In this document: piece by piece, positions 61,501 through 64,000 of the stretch
Layout: every line of letters begins with the position of its first letter
Position numbering within the stretch: position 1 is the stretch's first letter
NCBI RefSeq assembly: GCF_030063415.1
Contig: NZ_JASITA010000029.1
Location: forward strand, 34,209-98,208
Source: Streptomyces sp. H27-C3
GTDB lineage: Bacteria > Actinomycetota > Actinomycetes > Streptomycetales > Streptomycetaceae
DNA length: 64,000 nt
Reading direction: 5' to 3'
Notes under the pieces: model-generated
The model's database searches: none
What the model was told of the DNA's origin: nothing
The model's input: only the letters and a program-made list of their open reading frames with translations
Made by a program: the position numbers and the translations under genes

Positions 61501-62266
61501 CGGCCTCGACGGAGATCTTCGTCTGGTACAGCCACGCCTCGACGGGGATCTTGCGCGGGGTCTCCCGGTCGTTGCAGAGCGCCACCTCGATCAGACGGCA
61601 GCCGCGCTCGGCGTCGTCGTAGCGGTCGATCCGCAGAACAACCTTGTCCTTGAGCTGAATCGTCGTTGTGCGGGATGAGAAGAGGTCGGCAACGGCGACC
61701 GTCTTGGCGATCTCGACCGGAGTCCGCTTGAAGCGGCGCTGCCGCGAAGCCGGGGCTCCGTCGCCATCCTCCTTGCCGCGGCCGTCCTTCTCGTTGATCG
61801 GCTCGTAGGTGCCCCAGGTCGCGGTCACCGTGAACACGTCGAGATCGTCCGGGATCTGACACCGCAACCCCATCGACGCGGGGATCATCAGCCCACGCTT
61901 CTGCGGCTCGTCGTCGACGCTGTCCTCGTCCGAGCTCGCACTGCTGTCGTCCACGGCAGTCACCGGCACACCACGGCCCGCGTCAGCGTCGACTGCGTCT
62001 CCGACGTCCGTCGCGGGGTCATCCGACCCTTCCTCGCTGGGGTCCTGACGGTTTGAGGTGAGACGGACGGGCGCGATCCGACCAATCAGGTAAGCCGTGT
62101 CGGGCACACCGTCGAGGATCTCCTCGGGGCCGTTGGCTGGGCCGAGGAGCTCACGTTCCAGAACGTCGACGAGGTTTTCGCGAGCGGTCCAGGAACGACC
62201 GTCCGGCTCACGGGCGAGACGGTAGGACGCATCCTGTGGAGACCTCTGGGGCGGCGGCGTGGTCAC
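58544..62266 (-). CDS. drmA: DISARM helicase DrmA
   Basis: 1240-aa superfamily-2 helicase. Walker A is in AQLLFFPTGGGKTEAYLGLA (about residue 490), the DExH-like motif in PPDLIIQDELHLITGALG, and the Arg finger motif VI in YIQASSRVGRDPGKPGL. A Cys-rich patch (QRCPWCGTRIEA and YCGDELAECPF) resembles a zinc ribbon. The long acidic segment near 75-125 (DDPATDVGDAVDADAG, SSASSDEDSVDDEPQ) looks disordered. GTG start in a GTGA overlap with the methylase stop. It anchors the DISARM identification together with the DUF1998 and PLD genes. Confidence 0.9.
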   Translation of the reverse strand: MTTPPPQRSPQDASYRLAREPDGRSWTARENLVDVLERELLGPANGPEEILDGVPDTAYLIGRIAPVRLTSNRQDPSEEGSDDPATDVGDAVDADAGRGVPVTAVDDSSASSDEDSVDDEPQKRGLMIPASMGLRCQIPDDLDVFTVTATWGTYEPINEKDGRGKEDGDGAPASRQRRFKRTPVEIAKTVAVADLFSSRTTTIQLKDKVVLRIDRYDDAERGCRLIEVALCNDRETPRKIPVEAWLYQTKISVEAGGEAVFLPVTDVMGDARPERDDELRRLRLQYRDRLEFAIGRTCSVDWSVAEGSRRANAVWTTWLPTTQTPQTAAEEIESALLDMRALETASPEQLRSGLMPIVASYTAWLDGEQERAEALPEHLRAEGHDAVAEARRVQRQLADGLEFLLGDDEALRCFRFMNLVMGDQRVQSQVAQRRANHPEESLEEARTAILDDKGSKAHAWRTFQLAFVLMQLPLLSDPAAEKRSGDLAKAQLLFFPTGGGKTEAYLGLAAYTFAIRRRQGVVNAFDGPLDGGSGVAVLMRYTLRLLTAQQFQRATALVCAAELARMRDPATWGDEPFRIGLWVGTDVSPKRFDEAATQLEKVNAGRGYRLTVLQIQRCPWCGTRIEARDVRADPSVRRVYVYCGDELAECPFSEGAEVADGLPVLTVDEEIYRLAPAFVIATVDKFARLAREGEAASLFGYVSRRCERHGFVHPDYQQCDIKDGSKHPKRESLPAAAVHPVTRLRPPDLIIQDELHLITGALGTTVGLFEVAIDVMTARRTSEGTPARPLLVASTATARNAPDQVRALYGRDVTVFPPQVLDAGHTFFSKELPVSEKAPGRAYIGVNTTGVRLTTAEIRVSEVLMAGAQLLMNRSGDAADPYMSLVGYFSATRELAGMARYMGDDIQTALAKRRPWSKLPSRTGTNYGALHVAELTSRVASADITSTLDQMAVPFDPRFDSAVGKRELRELREAKKQAPEREVNPYDVVLATSMLQVGVDVTRLGLMLVVGQPKNTAEYIQASSRVGRDPGKPGLVVALGNWARPRDLAHFEQFRHYHETFYAQVEALSVTPFSVTSLERGLDGVLVSAARVLQAVRTDSLSPESGAARIEAEQHFADDLINALVSRIRRASDEDAADRARLRLNNRLDHWGKRRKHLADLRKSLVYERVTDDTRHDALMMSAENAKSRIDTSNAPPFVVANSMREVQPEINLLVSPIKENLVYIAPPTAPRWVMPEESS

Positions 62267-63978
62267 TCGTCGTCTTCTTCCTCGTCATCAATTTCGGATG
62301 GCAGTGGAGCCACACCTTGCACGGCAGCGCGGCGGTGGTTTTCCTGCAGTAGGCGATCCAAAATTTTCACGCGAGCATTCGGGTCGACCGTCCACCGCTC
62401 CATTTGTCGATACGTGTGAAACCCGTGGTTGAGTAGAACATCACCCCAGCCATATGCCTCCATGACTGCAGAGTCAAGTTCAGTGTGAATCTGCCGAAGT
62501 CGAGCGATATCTCGATCAGCGAATGATTCAACATCAGGGTCATTTACTAGATTATAGAGCTTAGTCACCCCAAGGGAGCGCCGAATCATGATTTCTCGAC
62601 GCTCGGAGTCGAGAGCATCTCCAAGCCGCGACAGCGTTCGATCCAGATCCGGACGAGGGAAAGTCAAGAATACATCTTTTGGCGTATACACAGGATCCCC
62701 GGTGCGCGTGGAACCCCAGCATGTCGCCCAGATTCTATGAATCGACGAAGAAAGCACGGCCAGCAATGCTCGATCCTGCGATGCAATTACCACCGTTTTG
62801 TGACTAAAGACTTGCCTTGCGGGAATCACCACTGGAATTTGAGTCGCACTCGTCTGAATGATAATGATCACTTCGTCAAGTGGCGCAATAGCTTCCCGCA
62901 TCGCAGGTGCATTCCGAGTGAAACGCCACCAAAGCTCCCTGCGCTGGCGGTTCTTATTACGCGCACGCTCTGGCTTCACTGCCTCCAGAACGCGCTGGTA
63001 GGGCAGATGATAGTTACTAGATTCAAACTCCGTCCGATCATTGAAATCAATCACCCAGCGACTGGCCTCGAGGTTCGGACTTCCATAGATATCCTTCTTG
63101 CCATCCGGATAAGGATATAGCACTTCCTTGTTACAGGAGTCGACTCCGATCCAATCCGCGGCTTCAACCGGGTCCAAAACAAAACCCTTACCCAATACGT
63201 TGCAACCTTGGAAAGCAACTTTGACGTTCTCGACCAAACCAACGGGCTCACCTTCAACACGACCACCCGGCTCTAGTAGGGTCGAAATTCGTTCCACTGG
63301 AATACCGTCTGACACTCGTGACACTTTAGAGCTAATTACCCCCCGACTACCCCAGCAGGCCGCAAACTCCAGATTCGCACTTGTCGCCGGCCAAGGACGA
63401 CTCTGAATCGATCGGGTGATCGTAAATCCGCCTTTTGCGATCTGCTCCAGCCCAACTTTGCGCGTAACCCCCTGAGCAACTGTATTTGTTGCGATCAGGC
63501 CGAGGCCCCCTTCCTGAGTCAACAGCAAATGAGCCCGCAGGAAGAAGTAAGCGACGATATCTGCACTGCCGCTTTGCCCCGCAGCCAAGACGTTGACAAG
63601 CCAATCGCGGAAATTCGCGCCCAGATCCCCAGACAAGTAGGTCGAACCGCGAAAGGGCGGGTTTCCAACAATTGCGTCGAAGCCGCCTCGTTCCATCACG
63701 TCCGGCACGGCCAGCACCCAGTGCAGCGGCTTCCAGCGCGCGTAGTCCGTCGTCACTGTTGGGGTGAGTCCGGTTTCGAGGATTCCGTCGAGCATCGCCC
63801 GATTCGACTCCTCACCCCGGCCGGGGTAGGCAAGTCCGACCGCGATACCCAGGTTCTCGTACGCCGCTCTCAGCCTCGATCCACCGCGTAGTGGTCGGGC
63901 TGTGGATGGAGAAATCAGAAGAGGTGCCCGCTGGCCTGGGATGATGGGAGTTCTTACGCTTCCATCAGACCCGAGCAA
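62263..63978 (-). CDS. DISARM-associated DNA methylase, N-terminally truncated
   Basis: A 571-aa frame open to the window edge. It holds catalytic motif IV NPPF in FDAIVGNPPFRGSTYLSG, typical of N6-adenine (gamma-type, Eco57I-like) methylases, then LTQEGGLGLIATNTVAQGVT and a target-recognition-like C-terminal half ending in an acidic tail. The SAM motif I (F/DxGxG) expected upstream is missing: the first 100 residues show none, and the first 30 or so read through sequence that looks like a mobile element (63895-64000). The region 62300-63550 is visibly richer in A/T with codons such as CTA, GTA and AAT, unlike drmA. Probably broken or split by an insertion; the start is not defined. Confidence 0.7.
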   Translation of the reverse strand: MLGSDGSVRTPIIPGQRAPLLISPSTARPLRGGSRLRAAYENLGIAVGLAYPGRGEESNRAMLDGILETGLTPTVTTDYARWKPLHWVLAVPDVMERGGFDAIVGNPPFRGSTYLSGDLGANFRDWLVNVLAAGQSGSADIVAYFFLRAHLLLTQEGGLGLIATNTVAQGVTRKVGLEQIAKGGFTITRSIQSRPWPATSANLEFAACWGSRGVISSKVSRVSDGIPVERISTLLEPGGRVEGEPVGLVENVKVAFQGCNVLGKGFVLDPVEAADWIGVDSCNKEVLYPYPDGKKDIYGSPNLEASRWVIDFNDRTEFESSNYHLPYQRVLEAVKPERARNKNRQRRELWWRFTRNAPAMREAIAPLDEVIIIIQTSATQIPVVIPARQVFSHKTVVIASQDRALLAVLSSSIHRIWATCWGSTRTGDPVYTPKDVFLTFPRPDLDRTLSRLGDALDSERREIMIRRSLGVTKLYNLVNDPDVESFADRDIARLRQIHTELDSAVMEAYGWGDVLLNHGFHTYRQMERWTVDPNARVKILDRLLQENHRRAAVQGVAPLPSEIDDEEEDDE

Positions 63979-63988
63979 GAGGGCACCT
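63922..63988 (+). mobile_element. Possible end of an insertion element at the right edge
   Basis: AGGTGCCC (63922-63929) and GGGCACCT (63981-63988) form an inverted repeat in noncoding-looking sequence that replaces the expected 5' half of the methylase. The element, if real, continues past the window, so its type cannot be named. The junction with methylase sequence lies at roughly 63885-63920. Confidence 0.3.
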
Positions 63989-64000
63989 GGTAAGTGAAAT

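Overview
The window is high-GC actinobacterial DNA, almost certainly from a Streptomyces or close relative. Signs are strong G/C at third codon positions, frequent GTG starts, many ATGA/GTGA stop-start overlaps, leaderless promoters, a CIRCE-controlled GroEL2 ending in GGMPGGDMDF, DasR-like operators next to nagK-nagA, and the HbpS-SenS-SenR set.

Region 1 (1-15.2 kb, minus strand) looks like a specialised-metabolism locus. A promoter at 12295-12324 leads a compact operon: MaoC-like protein, two unlike SAM methyltransferases, an AurF-like diiron N-oxygenase, a class-II-aaRS-like amino acid:[carrier protein] ligase, AcpS running in frame into an acyl carrier protein, then metK, an adenosine-kinase-like enzyme, metH, metF and ahcY (cut by the left edge). 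It pairs tethered amino-acid chemistry with a full private SAM-regeneration cycle. A cystathionine-gamma-synthase-like enzyme and a DHA2 exporter lie just upstream on the same strand.

Region 2 (15.3-24 kb) holds an HD hydrolase, a Cmx-like exporter whose RBS is in a hairpin, small genes, a MurR-MurQ-PTS EIIBC cassette for N-acetylmuramic acid, a hydrolase relic and an orphan HigA-like antitoxin. Region 3 (22.8-41 kb) is conserved core: groEL2, cspA, a MoaD/ThiS-like carrier with threonine synthase, GpgS, otsA/otsB, a sugar-binding lipoprotein, a SIS protein, nagK-nagA, a 1-phosphofructokinase-like kinase with a class II aldolase, a CBM membrane protein and the diguanylate cyclase CdgB. Region 4 (41-55 kb) holds a flavin reductase, ArfB, TerD, an M1 peptidase, HbpS/SenS/SenR, a TetR-controlled hydrolase, an APH-like kinase and an oxidoreductase. 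It also carries several broken genes and two identical, inverted 169-bp palindromic elements.

Region 5 (55.36 kb to the right edge) begins at a 46-nt 3' fragment of tRNA-Thr(UGU), the classic scar of a tRNA-integrating island. The island carries a DISARM-type defence operon on the minus strand (methylase, drmA, drmB, drmC). The methylase lacks its SAM-binding motif I, and the sequence at the right edge looks like the start of another mobile element, so the system may be interrupted.
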